55,056 nucleotides of DNA. Source: DAOSEK01 sp035363095. GTDB lineage: Archaea; Nanobdellota; Nanobdellia; Woesearchaeales; UBA119. The translations under genes were made by a program, and so were the position numbers. Position 1 is the stretch's first letter; each line of letters opens with the position of its first letter. Shown piece after piece: positions 35,386 through 44,701 of the stretch. The stretch lies in assembly GCA_035363095.1 (NCBI GenBank), contig DAOSEK010000007.1, positions 1 to 55,056 on the forward strand. Reading direction: 5' to 3'. Under the pieces are notes generated by a model. The model was given only the letters and a program-made list of their open reading frames with translations, was not told the DNA's origin and made no database searches.

Positions 35386-36201
35386 TCAAGCCTTTGCCTT
35401 TAAAGGCTTAAGCTTTTGCCATAAATGCTCAAACAAAGACTCTAAGGCAGCTGCAAAAAAGGGGGTATTAACCCAAATCCCTACATCAAATGAAGGATGA
35501 ACCTGCTCATCATCTTGTATCATAAAGGTTAACTCTTTTTGGTCAATTATGATAAACCTTGCTTTAAGCTCATCAACGATCCTTACCTCCGCAAAATTCT
35601 TAATCTCTTTAATTACTTCATTTGTTCTTTCATTTATTGTTGTTGCAATTCTTATCTTTACCCCTCTTTTAGATACAGTTTCAAAAACCTCTTTTAGGCT
35701 TTCAACAAGTCTTACAAGCTCTTGAGCAGTTGACATAATTGTAATTGAATCCTCAGATGCTTTAACCATATATTCAAGATGGTTGTAAAGATTGTGCCTA
35801 CCCTTAAGACTCCCACTCTTATCAGCAGGCTCCACAAGTTCAACACCTTGTGTATGAAGCATGTTTAGTTCATCTAAAACATCTGTTTCTTGAATATTAT
35901 CAAGCCTTTTTATCTTATCATCAGCTTCAAACTTTAGATTTTTCTTAACCCTTGAAACAACCTCTTCAGGAGATACTGCATAATATTTTATTGGCTTGCC
36001 AAATTTCATTATCACAAATCCTTTTTTTTCAAGGCTTTCTAATACATCATAACTTCTTGACCTAGGGACATTAGCAATATCAGATAACTCGCCTGCAGTC
36101 GCAACCCCTCTTGAAAGCAACGCTGTCCAAATCTTTACTTCGTACAAGTTAAGAGAAAAGTAAAGCCTTAACTTGCTTAGAAATTCTTCCTTTACTATCA
36201 T
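35386..36201 (-). CDS. TrmB-family transcriptional regulator
   Basis: A 271-aa regulator. The N-terminal winged helix is clear: LNLYEVKIWTALLSRGVATAG, then IANVPRSRSYDVLESLEKKG, characteristic of TrmB. A coiled linker and a PLD-like effector-binding domain follow. I chose the ATG at 36201 rather than a TTG at 36207, because GAAGGTGGTTG provides a ribosome-binding site seven bases ahead. TrmB proteins often respond to sugars, and this one sits between aglB and lgt, so control of envelope or sugar genes is plausible. Ligand unknown. Confidence 0.85.
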   Translation of the reverse strand: MIVKEEFLSKLRLYFSLNLYEVKIWTALLSRGVATAGELSDIANVPRSRSYDVLESLEKKGFVIMKFGKPIKYYAVSPEEVVSRVKKNLKFEADDKIKRLDNIQETDVLDELNMLHTQGVELVEPADKSGSLKGRHNLYNHLEYMVKASEDSITIMSTAQELVRLVESLKEVFETVSKRGVKIRIATTINERTNEVIKEIKNFAEVRIVDELKARFIIIDQKELTFMIQDDEQVHPSFDVGIWVNTPFFAAALESLFEHLWQKLKPLKAKA

Positions 36202-36365
36202 TTTCAACCACCTTCTTTTTTTTATACACTCTTAAATAGAGAAATCATGTCATCACTACTATTAAAATATTACGTTTTTTACTGTTCAATAACTATAATT
36301 TAATGGTTTCTAAAATTGAAACTAACTATTTTTAGTCGATAATTTGATTAATTCATACTAAATTT

Positions 36366-37184
36366 TTACTGTATTTTTCTCTTTTTATTGTTAAAATAAT
36401 CAGAATTAAGATATAAATTCACATATAAAAGAAGCGCAATACCAATAAAGATCATAGCCAAACAAAGCAACTGTCCCATTGTGAGATTCAAGAAAACTAA
36501 GCCCAACTGCGGGTCGGGTTCTCTAAAGAATTCTATTACAAATCTCATTGTGCCATATAGAATAAAAAAGAGCGCCGTAGTATTTCCTTCTTTTTTTGAG
36601 CGTTTATAAAAACAAAACAGTACAAAAAACATGATAAGGTTTTTTATCATTTCATATATCTGGGATGGATGCCTCCCTAACAGACCTTTATCAGGTGCAG
36701 TAGTAAAGGCTATTGCCCAAGGAACATCACTAACCCGGCCATAAAGTTCTCCGTTTAATAAATTACCAAGCCTTCCAAAAAAAAGCCCTATTGCTAAAGG
36801 TATTGAAAAAAGGTCAGTAATCTCAAAAAATCTTATGGACTTCTTTTTAGAATATAAGAAAACAATTATAAGTCCCCCAAAAAGCCCTCCATGAAAAGAT
36901 AAGCCCCCCTGCCAGAATGCCAGAATTTTTAGTGGGTGTTCAATATAAAACAGAGGATTATAAAAAACTACATAAAATATTCTTGCTCCAATTATTGCGC
37001 CTACTAAAATGTAAAACAAAAAATCAAATACCTCTTCTTTTTTTAATTTCAACTCCTTTATCTTTAAAAGTTTTAGGATAATAAAATACGCAACAAAAAA
37101 TGAAATAAGATACATCAAACCATAATATCTTATCTCAACACTTCCGATTGATAAAAAAACAGGATTTGGATTATATATTATCAT
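36366..37184 (-). CDS. lgt: Prolipoprotein diacylglyceryl transferase (Lgt)
   Basis: Integral membrane enzyme (272 aa, seven helices) that attaches diacylglycerol to lipobox cysteines. Bacterial Lgt signatures are all present: YGLMYLISF, a central WQGGLSFHGGLFGG with the essential His, the phosphatidylglycerol-binding GRLGNLLNGELYGR with the conserved Arg and Asn, and the later HPSQIYE and GTMRFVIEFFREPD. It is full length. Classical Lgt is bacterial and rare or absent in most archaea, so lateral transfer from bacteria is likely. A lipobox protein is encoded at 18049-19542. Confidence 0.94.
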   Translation of the reverse strand: MIIYNPNPVFLSIGSVEIRYYGLMYLISFFVAYFIILKLLKIKELKLKKEEVFDFLFYILVGAIIGARIFYVVFYNPLFYIEHPLKILAFWQGGLSFHGGLFGGLIIVFLYSKKKSIRFFEITDLFSIPLAIGLFFGRLGNLLNGELYGRVSDVPWAIAFTTAPDKGLLGRHPSQIYEMIKNLIMFFVLFCFYKRSKKEGNTTALFFILYGTMRFVIEFFREPDPQLGLVFLNLTMGQLLCLAMIFIGIALLLYVNLYLNSDYFNNKKRKIQ

Positions 37185-37279
37185 ATAATAATATCTACTT
37201 AAAATCTATTAATAAACCTTTTCAAAAAATACAAGATTTAGTTAATTCTAGAAAAAATTCTAGAAAAAAATGATTCTAC

Positions 37280-37485
37280 AAAAAGAATGAAAAACCTCGG
37301 CATACCCTTAGCATCTTTAGGCATCTTGCTAAATAATTAAGGTCAATTGTTTAGTAAAAATGTTGAGTTGTTGAAGTTATTGAAGTTATCTTAAATAATT
37401 CGTCTCTTCAAACTTTAGACCTCAAAAACAAATCTCAGGACTAAAGTATGCGAATGAACAAGGATTTCGTGAAATTCAACAAATA
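37280..37485 (-). repeat. R2-family element, minus orientation, diverged, in a 365-base intergenic gap
   Basis: AAAACCTCGGCATACC at its left end and GTATGCGAATGAACAAGG with GGATTTCGTGAAATTC at its right end are the reversed landmarks of R2. The middle is longer and less similar than in other copies. The rest of the gap (37185-37549) shows no gene. Confidence 0.6.
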
Positions 37486-37549
37486 AAGCAATTAATAAAG
37501 CAATTTTTCGAAAAGTATTTTAATTCATTCTCAAAAGAGATAGCTAGAG

Positions 37550-39289
37550 ATGGTCAAAAAATCAATTTTAACTGCAATAGTGTTAGCTTTTTTGCTATTT
37601 TCAAACTATACACTTGGTTTGGAAGTAAATATAGCAAACTCTCAAATCCATGCAGATGATTTTGTCTACGAACTTAAATTTAATACTGATCTAAATTCTT
37701 TTTGTATATTTTCCATTCTGCCAAGTACTATGCAAGAATCATTAGAAAGCATCTTTAACATAGAGGAAGAAATTCAAACATATTCTTCATTTGAAGAATC
37801 ACAAGAACCTAGTAAAACTCATTTGATCTTATTAGAAATTGATTTATGCGAACAATCAGCCATTGAATCAGGGATTTCCACTAACTGCAAAGGCAAGGTT
37901 ATTTGTTGTACTGATGATTTTGATATTGATTCTAATAATCTAGGGACTGAGATATCAAATAAATGTAATTTTAAAGAGATTACAATAATAAGAGATTCTA
38001 CAACACCTTCACCTACTCCTACAATCCAATCTACACCAAGTCCTAGTCCCACTCAAAGCCCAAGTCCTAGCCCCACACCAAGTCCTAGTCCTAGCCCAAC
38101 ATTAACTGCAACACCACAAATTAACCAAGAACAAAATCCTTGTGTTCCTGATTGCAATGAGAAAAATTGTGGAGATAATGGTTGTGGTGGCTCATGTGGA
38201 AATTGTCTGCAAAATCAACAGTGCTACAAAGGAGTATGCATAAGTTATGGTCCAAGCGAAGTTAAGATTGAGGAAAATCAAATAGGTGCAAACTTTTTAA
38301 ATAATTCAAATATTAAAGCTAACGAAGAAATCGTTTTCCAAACAAGCAAACAATCAATATGTTATATTAAAGAAAATAACGAAATATTAACATTAGAAAA
38401 CAAAGAAGGAACAATACATTTATTTCCAATGTCTAGTTTAAAAACGGGCAACAACTCAATTGAACTTACCTGCAAATCTACTTCTGATTCAATAGAGAAC
38501 ACTAAAACATTTATGTTTGATATTGATGAAATAAAAGTTGAAGATAACAAAGAGAATAAGCCTACCCAAAGTAAATTAATCTTAATCGTTACAATAATTG
38601 CCTCACTACTAATATTGTCATCCCTAATTTTAATTGTTGTGCTTTTAATACCAAAGAAAAAAAATACTCATTTAGAATCAAAAGAGCAAATCAATTTTAG
38701 CAATAATAATATTAGACAAAATCCTAAGGCCCCGTTACAGACAATCCAAAGAAGCCCTCAAGTAAAAAAAGCCTATATCCCAAAAAAGCATTCAAGTATC
38801 TTATTTGATGATTTTTCAACAAGAGATAATCTCAGTAATAAACCTTCATCAATAAGTCAAAAAGAAACTCTTGTTAAAAAGACAAATGAGGATTATGTTG
38901 AATTAAACGATTCGGATGAATCTAAAGGTTATATTGAACTCAAATACAAAGAAGACCCAAAACAAGAACTTGAAAAAGAGCTATATGATAGTGACTTCAA
39001 GCAAAAAGATGAAGACCCTACAAAAGAGCTTATTAACATAATACTAAACCAAGAGCTTTCCTCAACTAAGAAATTAACTAGAACAGATATAATTGATATT
39101 TTAAGAGAATTGGATTTTAAAGACAGCACAAAAATTTCAAAGATATTTAAAATAATTCTTGAAAAGAAAAAGGCAAGTAGTGATGATATAAATTTAGTTA
39201 TTCAAGACCTTCGAAAACTAAATGTAATTGATGAGATGCAATCACTTGAAATACTTTCAGAAAGTGGGCTTTTAAACAATAATGATTAA
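37550..39289 (+). CDS. Surface protein with mucin-like Pro/Ser/Thr linker and one membrane helix
   Basis: A 579-aa protein. Residues 1-24 are a signal peptide ending near NYTLG. After an N-terminal domain comes a PSP/PTP-rich linker (residues ~150-190), a likely O-glycosylation or spacer segment. A small cysteine module follows (CVPDCNEKNCGDNGCGG). One transmembrane helix sits near residues 343-368. The last ~200 residues are a charged cytoplasmic tail ending in a helical region (DIIDILRELDFKDS). No family recognised. It could link a surface contact to a cytoplasmic partner. Confidence 0.72.
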   Translation: MVKKSILTAIVLAFLLFSNYTLGLEVNIANSQIHADDFVYELKFNTDLNSFCIFSILPSTMQESLESIFNIEEEIQTYSSFEESQEPSKTHLILLEIDLCEQSAIESGISTNCKGKVICCTDDFDIDSNNLGTEISNKCNFKEITIIRDSTTPSPTPTIQSTPSPSPTQSPSPSPTPSPSPSPTLTATPQINQEQNPCVPDCNEKNCGDNGCGGSCGNCLQNQQCYKGVCISYGPSEVKIEENQIGANFLNNSNIKANEEIVFQTSKQSICYIKENNEILTLENKEGTIHLFPMSSLKTGNNSIELTCKSTSDSIENTKTFMFDIDEIKVEDNKENKPTQSKLILIVTIIASLLILSSLILIVVLLIPKKKNTHLESKEQINFSNNNIRQNPKAPLQTIQRSPQVKKAYIPKKHSSILFDDFSTRDNLSNKPSSISQKETLVKKTNEDYVELNDSDESKGYIELKYKEDPKQELEKELYDSDFKQKDEDPTKELINIILNQELSSTKKLTRTDIIDILRELDFKDSTKISKIFKIILEKKKASSDDINLVIQDLRKLNVIDEMQSLEILSESGLLNNND

Positions 39290-39434
39290 AAAGCCAAGTT
39301 TTGCTAACTAAATAACTTTTTAATAGCGCAAATTATGTATTGTATCAAACCCAGTTTTAGCATATTTTTTGTTTACTCATTCTCTTAATATAAGTCTCTT
39401 ATCAAAAATATAAAAGCGTAGAAAAAGATGGATT

Positions 39435-39714
39435 TTGAAAAATCAACAACCTCCCCTTAAAGGGCGAGGTATGCTGGTAATATAAAAGCATGCGCCGTAT
39501 TAAAGTGAGGCTGTAGATTTCATGAAATCCAGTTCATTCCCTTACTTTGGACTTTCAAGCCAAACCTTCAAGCCAAAGTAAGAATAGACGGATTCATGCA
39601 AGGATTAACCTCAACTATTCGCGAGATACCTCGGGATTTATGCCGAGGTTTTTTATTACAAAAAAGCGTACCAAGTCCTCGTGTTTAAACACGAGGTATC
39701 CTTTTCTATCAATG
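39435..39714 (+). repeat. R1 element copy B, interrupted by an R2 element
   Basis: The left part (39435-39515) has the hairpin CCTCCCC/GGGCGAGG and GTATGCT/AGCATGC. The right part (about 39658-39714) has the perfect hairpin CCTCGTGTTTAAACACGAGG and ends TTCTATCAATG. Between them lies a full R2 copy (39516-39657). Copies A and C lack this insert: there the same point is a few bases (for example GATTGCAAAAAA). Confidence 0.8.
39516..39657 (+). repeat. R2 repeat element inserted in R1
   Basis: Starts GATTTCATGAAATCC (perfect palindrome core), carries the inverted pair CTTACTTTGG / CCAAAGTAAG in its middle, and ends with the hairpin ACCTCGG/CCGAGGT followed by TTTTTTATT. About 142 bases. It lies between the converging ends of 37550-39289 and 39744-40424, where a terminator would be useful. 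Confidence 0.78.
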
Positions 39715-39743
39715 AAAATCCATTTGGGCTAAATACTAATTTC

Positions 39744-40424
39744 TCAATCAAAAAATCTTTTCAGACCCTTTTTTTGTTCTCTTCTTTTTCTTCTTGATAG
39801 TTCTCCAAGTTTTTTATCTATCAAACGATAGTTAGGAAACTTTTTTTCATCATCTCTAAATTGCCTATTATGATAAGACCTCTTTAAAAAGTTGCCAAAG
39901 CCATGCTTTTTGTGAAGCATCTCATGATACATTATAAAATCAATCAGCTCACATTCTTCATTTTTCAATATAGCAGATACTGTAATCTCATCAGAATTAA
40001 AATCGTATTTCCCCAAGGTTTGATAAGATTGCTTTCCAAAACATACCCTTCTAATACTCATACTTCCATTAAAGAATCTCTCATTAACCCTAGAAAAACT
40101 ATCCTTTAGCTTTAAATCAGAAAAACTATTTTCAATAATATAATTTGAATGAATATTTTTTATAAACCTCTCAAAGATCTCCATTCTTAAAGTGAGAACC
40201 TTTTTCTTAAACAGCCTTGCAATTAGTGTTTGATAAAGACCAAGGCATATATCCTCATCCACACCATTAAAACTTTTGCTTAAACGAAACTCTATTTTGC
40301 TCATACTCTTATTTAGAATTATCCTCGAGTTATATCCTTTAAATTTTGCTGAGTATTTTACACATACCTCATAAGGGGTTAAATCCACTCCTACTTCTGA
40401 GCCTAATTCATAAATAGAAACCAT
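39744..40424 (-). CDS. SprT-like metallopeptidase domain protein
   Basis: A 226-aa protein with the zinc-binding HEMLHKKHGF motif of SprT/YgjP-like peptidases (residues ~165-175) and a later His in SYHNRQF as a possible third ligand. The upstream part (SRVNERFFNGSM, then GKYDFNSDEITVSAIL) fits the SprT fold. The C-terminal tail is highly basic (RRKRREQKKGLKR), suggesting nucleic acid binding, as in Spartan proteins that degrade DNA-protein crosslinks. Substrate not known. The gene starts 30 bases from the end of prf1 and follows it. Confidence 0.75.
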   Translation of the reverse strand: MVSIYELGSEVGVDLTPYEVCVKYSAKFKGYNSRIILNKSMSKIEFRLSKSFNGVDEDICLGLYQTLIARLFKKKVLTLRMEIFERFIKNIHSNYIIENSFSDLKLKDSFSRVNERFFNGSMSIRRVCFGKQSYQTLGKYDFNSDEITVSAILKNEECELIDFIMYHEMLHKKHGFGNFLKRSYHNRQFRDDEKKFPNYRLIDKKLGELSRRKRREQKKGLKRFFD

Positions 40425-40453
40425 TTTATAACTACCTACTCTAAAAAAAATAT

Positions 40454-41554
40454 TTAATTTACATCACGGCTATATCTTAAAAATGCTCCAACCTTGCCCA
40501 TGTCCCTTAATTGAACCCCTTCCCTTGTATCAGTTGAGATAAGCACAACCAAAGTGCCAAATTCTTTTGCAGCCTCCTCAAATTTCTCGATTGTAGCATC
40601 ATCAAGACTATCTGAGAGTAAAACACTATCAACTGCCCCTGCACAAAGTTCTTTATAAACAAAATCTTTTCCATAAGCAACCTTATCAGGGTCTTTTGCT
40701 AAAAGAGTAAAAAATTTCTCCATAATATTCTTCTCTTTGGAAATCTCTTCTTCAGAAAGCACATCCTGACTTTTATCCAAAAGTTCCTGAAGCCCAAATT
40801 CTCCAGTATAACTTAGATCTTTTATAGCAATAATTTTTCTATTTAATTGATCAGTAATATAATTGTAATCCAAAAACTCATTTTTAGTATGCCCCGGACC
40901 ACCAACTATAATCCCTTTTATATTTTTGCCTAAATAAGCCTCTTTTATGTATTCTGCAATCCTTACATAAAATTCTTTAGCCGCCCCTTCTCTAAGCCTT
41001 TGAAACCTAGGCGCAGATTGTCCACCAGCTCTTGTTTTTCCAGGCACATTCGAGGTTGCAGTAGTAATTGGAATGATTGTTTTTCCCTTAAGCATAGCAA
41101 TTGTAGCTTCCCTTTTATCCATTACAACAAGCCCAAAAACATCATCAGAATCAAGCATTTGAGATAAAGGTTCTAAAACAAAATCCTTATCGCACCTATA
41201 AATTCTCAGATTTAAAGGTATTGGTGGTTCTATGCTCCATACCTGAATATCAATCTGACCTTCCCTTTCTGCAACATTGCCTGCAAAAACTGCAAGGCCA
41301 TTATCAGGTGTTCTCTTAAAGAGCCTTAAATGCTGAATCATCCTTTCAAGTGCAGAAATAACATTTTTTTGCGTACTCTTTGACTTTATGTTGCTTGCTG
41401 TGCCTTGCTCTTCCATGAGATGATTAATAATTTTGTTTAAATCATAATCCTTTGGAATATAAACACTTACAAGTTCTGTGTGCCTTCCTTTATATTTTTC
41501 CAGTTGCGAAATAACTTTTTTAATCTGTCTTTTTTGTAATGTTGTTAATTCCAT
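40454..41554 (-). CDS. prf1: Peptide chain release factor aRF1
   Basis: Translation termination factor of 366 aa. Domain 1 has the stop-codon NIKS motif (SNIKSKSTQKN), domain 2 the peptidyl-hydrolysis GGQ motif (RAGGQSAPRFQRLREGA), and domain 3 begins after VGGPGHTKNEF. Typical archaeal aRF1 is about 410 aa; the ~45 missing residues are mainly in domain 3, where the mini-domain is reduced. The essential motifs are intact, so it should be functional. Its start borders a long AT-rich satellite. Confidence 0.95.
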   Translation of the reverse strand: MELTTLQKRQIKKVISQLEKYKGRHTELVSVYIPKDYDLNKIINHLMEEQGTASNIKSKSTQKNVISALERMIQHLRLFKRTPDNGLAVFAGNVAEREGQIDIQVWSIEPPIPLNLRIYRCDKDFVLEPLSQMLDSDDVFGLVVMDKREATIAMLKGKTIIPITTATSNVPGKTRAGGQSAPRFQRLREGAAKEFYVRIAEYIKEAYLGKNIKGIIVGGPGHTKNEFLDYNYITDQLNRKIIAIKDLSYTGEFGLQELLDKSQDVLSEEEISKEKNIMEKFFTLLAKDPDKVAYGKDFVYKELCAGAVDSVLLSDSLDDATIEKFEEAAKEFGTLVVLISTDTREGVQLRDMGKVGAFLRYSRDVN

Positions 41555-41559
41555 AAAAA

Positions 41560-42230
41560 TCAGCTTAAATGTTTATGATATATTTATTTTAATATATTAT
41601 TTTTAATATTCTATTTTAATATGCTATTTGAATGTGTTATTATGATGTATTAAGTGAATGTATTAAGTGAATGTAGTATTTTTAATATCATGTTTTAATG
41701 TATTGTTTTAAAATAAATTGTATTCATACATTGTTTTATACGTTATTTTGAATTCATATTTTGATTGATTATTTCAATATTCTATTTCAATATGCTATTT
41801 TAATATGCTATTTTAATATGCTGTTTTAATATGCTATTTGAATGTGTTATTATGATGTATTAAGTGAATGTGTTAAGTGAATGTAGTATTTTTAATATCA
41901 TGTTTTAATGTATTGTTTTAAAATAAANNNNNNNNNNNNNNNNNNNNNNNNNNNNNNNNNNNNNNNNNNNNNNNNNNNNNNNNNNNNNNNNNNNNNNNNN
42001 NNNNNNNNNNNNNNNNNNNNNNNNNNNGTTATTTTGAATTCATATTTTGATTGATTATTTCAATATTCTATTTCAATATGCTGTTTTAATATGCTGTTTT
42101 AATATGCTATTCTAATTCCTCATTTTAATGTTTATGATATATTTTTCTGATATATTCTTCTGATATATTCTGATATATTCTGATATATTGTTCTGATATC
42201 TTGTTTTAATGCCTTGTTTTTGATACATTG
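41560..42230. repeat. AT-rich satellite with ~13-bp and ~210-bp periods
   Basis: A non-coding stretch of degenerate 13-mers such as AATATGCTATTTT, AATGTATTAAGTG and, toward the right end, TGATATATTC. A larger unit of about 210 bp repeats: ATGCTATTTGAATGTG occurs at 41621 and 41831, and AAATAAA ends at 41717 and 41927. No gene was found except a doubtful small frame further right. The run is interrupted by the N gap. Function unknown. Confidence 0.85.
41928..42027. other. Assembly gap of 100 N inside the satellite
   Basis: Exactly 100 N, which looks like a placeholder length. From the 210-bp unit, the bases expected between AAATAAA (ending 41927) and GTTATTTTGAATTC (42028) number only 24, plus any whole extra units. 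The true gap is therefore probably 24 plus a multiple of about 210 bases. Confidence 0.9.
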
Positions 42231-42317
42231 CCCCATTAAATTTGTTCTAATTCCAACAAATACCCTGATTACAAAGATTAAGAAATAGTAAAAGATTTAT
42301 AAAACTTGCTTTATATA

Positions 42318-42440
42318 AAAAACAAAGTAAGAACCCTCAAGATATATGCTAAAAGGCACCTTGCGAGATAGTGTCAGTTAATCATTTCTTGAATTTCTTG
42401 TTTTGAATCCGTCTCTTCTTACTAAAAAACCTTAAAGATC
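42318..42440 (-). repeat. R2-related element left of the second ABC exporter
   Basis: Reversed, it reads GGTTTTTTAGTAAGAAGAG, GACGGATTCA, ATCTCGCAAGGTGCCT and AGCATATATCTTGAGGG. It is inverted relative to the copy at 45850-45955, which carries AGAGACGAATT, ATCTCGCAAGATGCCTTC and AGCATATATTTGAAGG. The two flank the ABC exporter operon as imperfect inverted repeats. They form a diverged subgroup of R2. Confidence 0.6.
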
Positions 42441-42476
42441 AGCGTTTGTATAATTACGAATTCACGATATTATAGT

Positions 42477-42614
42477 ATGCAAAACTATCAAAGAATTTCA
42501 CAAGATGAAAAAGAACAAGAACAAATTGTTATTCTATCCAATGAAACTCCAAGAGATAGAAAACTACAGAACATTTCAATAAATAAACCTTTCAAAAAAT
42601 TAGAAAAAGATTAA
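42477..42614 (+). CDS. Possible small hydrophilic protein (45 aa)
   Basis: An ATG-to-TAA frame encoding a charged peptide starting MQNYQRISQDEKEQEQ. Its start lies beside repeat-like sequence (TATAGTATGCAAAA), there is no ribosome-binding site, and no family is recognised. It may be chance. It ends 68 bases before the converging permease gene. Confidence 0.25.
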   Translation: MQNYQRISQDEKEQEQIVILSNETPRDRKLQNISINKPFKKLEKD

Positions 42615-42681
42615 ACCAGTTAAGCTACCTTTGATATCTTTTGAGGAATAGAAGTTCAACAAAGGGTTTTAAGTTTGAGGA

Positions 42682-44700
42682 TTATTTGTGTTTTGATATT
42701 TCTTTATGTATGAACTCGATTTCTGAAAATATCTTTTTTCTATCGGTTACAGGAAGCATATCATAGACTTCTATAATCTTTAGATAAAACTTCTTTGCTT
42801 TTTTCAAATCCTCAGAGTTCACATTGTCTTTGACAAGCATTTTCTTTGCATCAAGCACTAATTCCTTTAGGTAAGTATATTGTTTGGATTGTTTTATGAA
42901 AACACTCCTTTTTGGTTTTTTATCGCTTATATTTTTACCAAGAACCTTAAAAGGGATATGTATCCTTTGATGTAGCTTCATACTTCTCTTCTCAAATACA
43001 TTGTGCATAAAAAACACTGTAATCCCTAATACTAAAACATATAAAAGCATATAACTCATCTCACTTGAGATTACTTCAAATCCTGCTCTAAAAAGTATAA
43101 TATCTCTTAGCATCTGATATGTTAAAACAAACGGATTAAAATCTGCAACTGCCCTTACTGAGATAGGCATGTACTCTAGTGGAAGTATGGTTCCTGAAAC
43201 CATTAAAAGTGCAAGTCCTAAAACCAATGTCCCTAAAAGGCTTGTTTCTTCACTGTTAAATATACTCCCAAGTAAAATGCCTAGCAAAACAAAAAATGTT
43301 GAAGACACCAATGAAACAAGAAGGATAAATAAGATATTATGAAGAATAGCTGTATCAAAAGAAAGATCTGTGATTACAAGGATTATTAATAGTTGTATCA
43401 TCACAATAAGTAGTGTTACAAAAAAAGCTCCTGCATTAAAGAAAATAGTTTTCGTAGGGGATATTAAATTTCTGAAGTGAGCGTTTGAAGTCTTTTCCAT
43501 CTGGACAAGGGTAGATGACACCAAAAGACTTACAAACATGATTATTAGAACTAAAAGGGTTGGAAATAGATAAGTTAAATGGGTTGATTCAACAACTACA
43601 GGAACTACTGAGGTTCTGATAGGATCAGAAATCACATCTGAATCCTTTATCTGGATGTTAGAAATCCTAGTTTCAATATTATTTAAACCCTTTTGAACCT
43701 CAACAATCTTTCCAAGCTGATCTAAAAGACCTTGCTTCATTGACTGGGATTCAGATTTTGCATCTTTTTTTGAGTTTTCTAAAGCGACAATCTGAGTTTT
43801 AATGCTTGAGATTTCATTTGAGATTGAATCTATATAGCTATCAAGCCTTTCTACTGATCCCTTTGCCTTGTCAAAATCACTATCATTTGAAGATTGTGAG
43901 ATAATTTCTTTTGCTGAAACAATAGACGACTGTATTGTAGTGAGGCTACTAGAACAATTAAGGTCTGATAAATATCCTCCAATCTTCTCTAATTCTGACT
44001 CCAAATCATTTAACAAATCATCAACTTTTGATTTATACGAATTAAATCCTGAAAGTGCAGAGCTTACCCCTGAAGAGATTTGAGAAATTGGAACTGAGTC
44101 ATTGTAACTCATTTTAATATTCTCAATTTTTGAAGAAACACTATCCACTTGACCAATCAAGACATCATTTTTTGTTGTCAAATCTACAACGGATTTCTTT
44201 CTTAAATCAACCTCTTTTTTGATTTCATCAAAGGTTGTCAACAATACATCAGATAAAGATTTGGAGATCTCTTTAGATTTATCATCAATTTTCTCAAATA
44301 CTGTATCCTTGATAATCCAAGCAATATTTAGTTTTGAATTATCAATATAAATCTTTATTTCTGATTCTAAATCCTTTGATACCACAAGGTCTGATGAAAA
44401 GACTATGCAGGCATGATATGTCCCTTTTTTAACTGCATCAACGCATACAAGCTCTGATTCTGTTTTAAAAACCCTATAAGACTGACTTGATAGTCTTGTG
44501 ATATAGCTATCAGCTAAATCAGAGTATATTGGAGAATATGCTGCGATTTTAATATTGTGATATCCTGTATTGTCAAATGCAATCCCTACTAAAAATATTA
44601 TCAACAATGGCCCAAGTATGACTATTAAAGAAGATGTTTTAGACCTCAAAAGCATCTTTATATCCTTTTTTATAATCTCTAAAAGCTTTCCCAAATTCAA
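42682..44700 (-). CDS. ABC-2 family permease, paralogue with C-terminal extension
   Basis: Membrane subunit (672 aa) of the second ABC exporter. The layout copies the permease at 1314-2999: a first helix near residues 20-42 after LLRSKTSS, a long coiled-coil-like segment outside (to ~375), then six helices. It adds a cytoplasmic tail of about 95 residues, Lys-rich and helical, which the first paralogue lacks. It begins with TTG one base after the ATPase stop; no ATG fits before the first helix, and the paralogue aligns with this start. Translation is probably coupled. Substrate unknown. Confidence 0.82.
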   Translation of the reverse strand: MNLGKLLEIIKKDIKMLLRSKTSSLIVILGPLLIIFLVGIAFDNTGYHNIKIAAYSPIYSDLADSYITRLSSQSYRVFKTESELVCVDAVKKGTYHACIVFSSDLVVSKDLESEIKIYIDNSKLNIAWIIKDTVFEKIDDKSKEISKSLSDVLLTTFDEIKKEVDLRKKSVVDLTTKNDVLIGQVDSVSSKIENIKMSYNDSVPISQISSGVSSALSGFNSYKSKVDDLLNDLESELEKIGGYLSDLNCSSSLTTIQSSIVSAKEIISQSSNDSDFDKAKGSVERLDSYIDSISNEISSIKTQIVALENSKKDAKSESQSMKQGLLDQLGKIVEVQKGLNNIETRISNIQIKDSDVISDPIRTSVVPVVVESTHLTYLFPTLLVLIIMFVSLLVSSTLVQMEKTSNAHFRNLISPTKTIFFNAGAFFVTLLIVMIQLLIILVITDLSFDTAILHNILFILLVSLVSSTFFVLLGILLGSIFNSEETSLLGTLVLGLALLMVSGTILPLEYMPISVRAVADFNPFVLTYQMLRDIILFRAGFEVISSEMSYMLLYVLVLGITVFFMHNVFEKRSMKLHQRIHIPFKVLGKNISDKKPKRSVFIKQSKQYTYLKELVLDAKKMLVKDNVNSEDLKKAKKFYLKIIEVYDMLPVTDRKKIFSEIEFIHKEISKHK

Positions 44701-44701
44701 A

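Noticed and set aside
39547..39732. Small plus-strand frame in the 39.5-kb gap
   Set aside because: It lies wholly within the R2/R1 repeat composite, whose hairpins explain the sequence.
41928..42027. N run as a real 100-base gap
   Set aside because: The round length and the repeat arithmetic indicate a placeholder.
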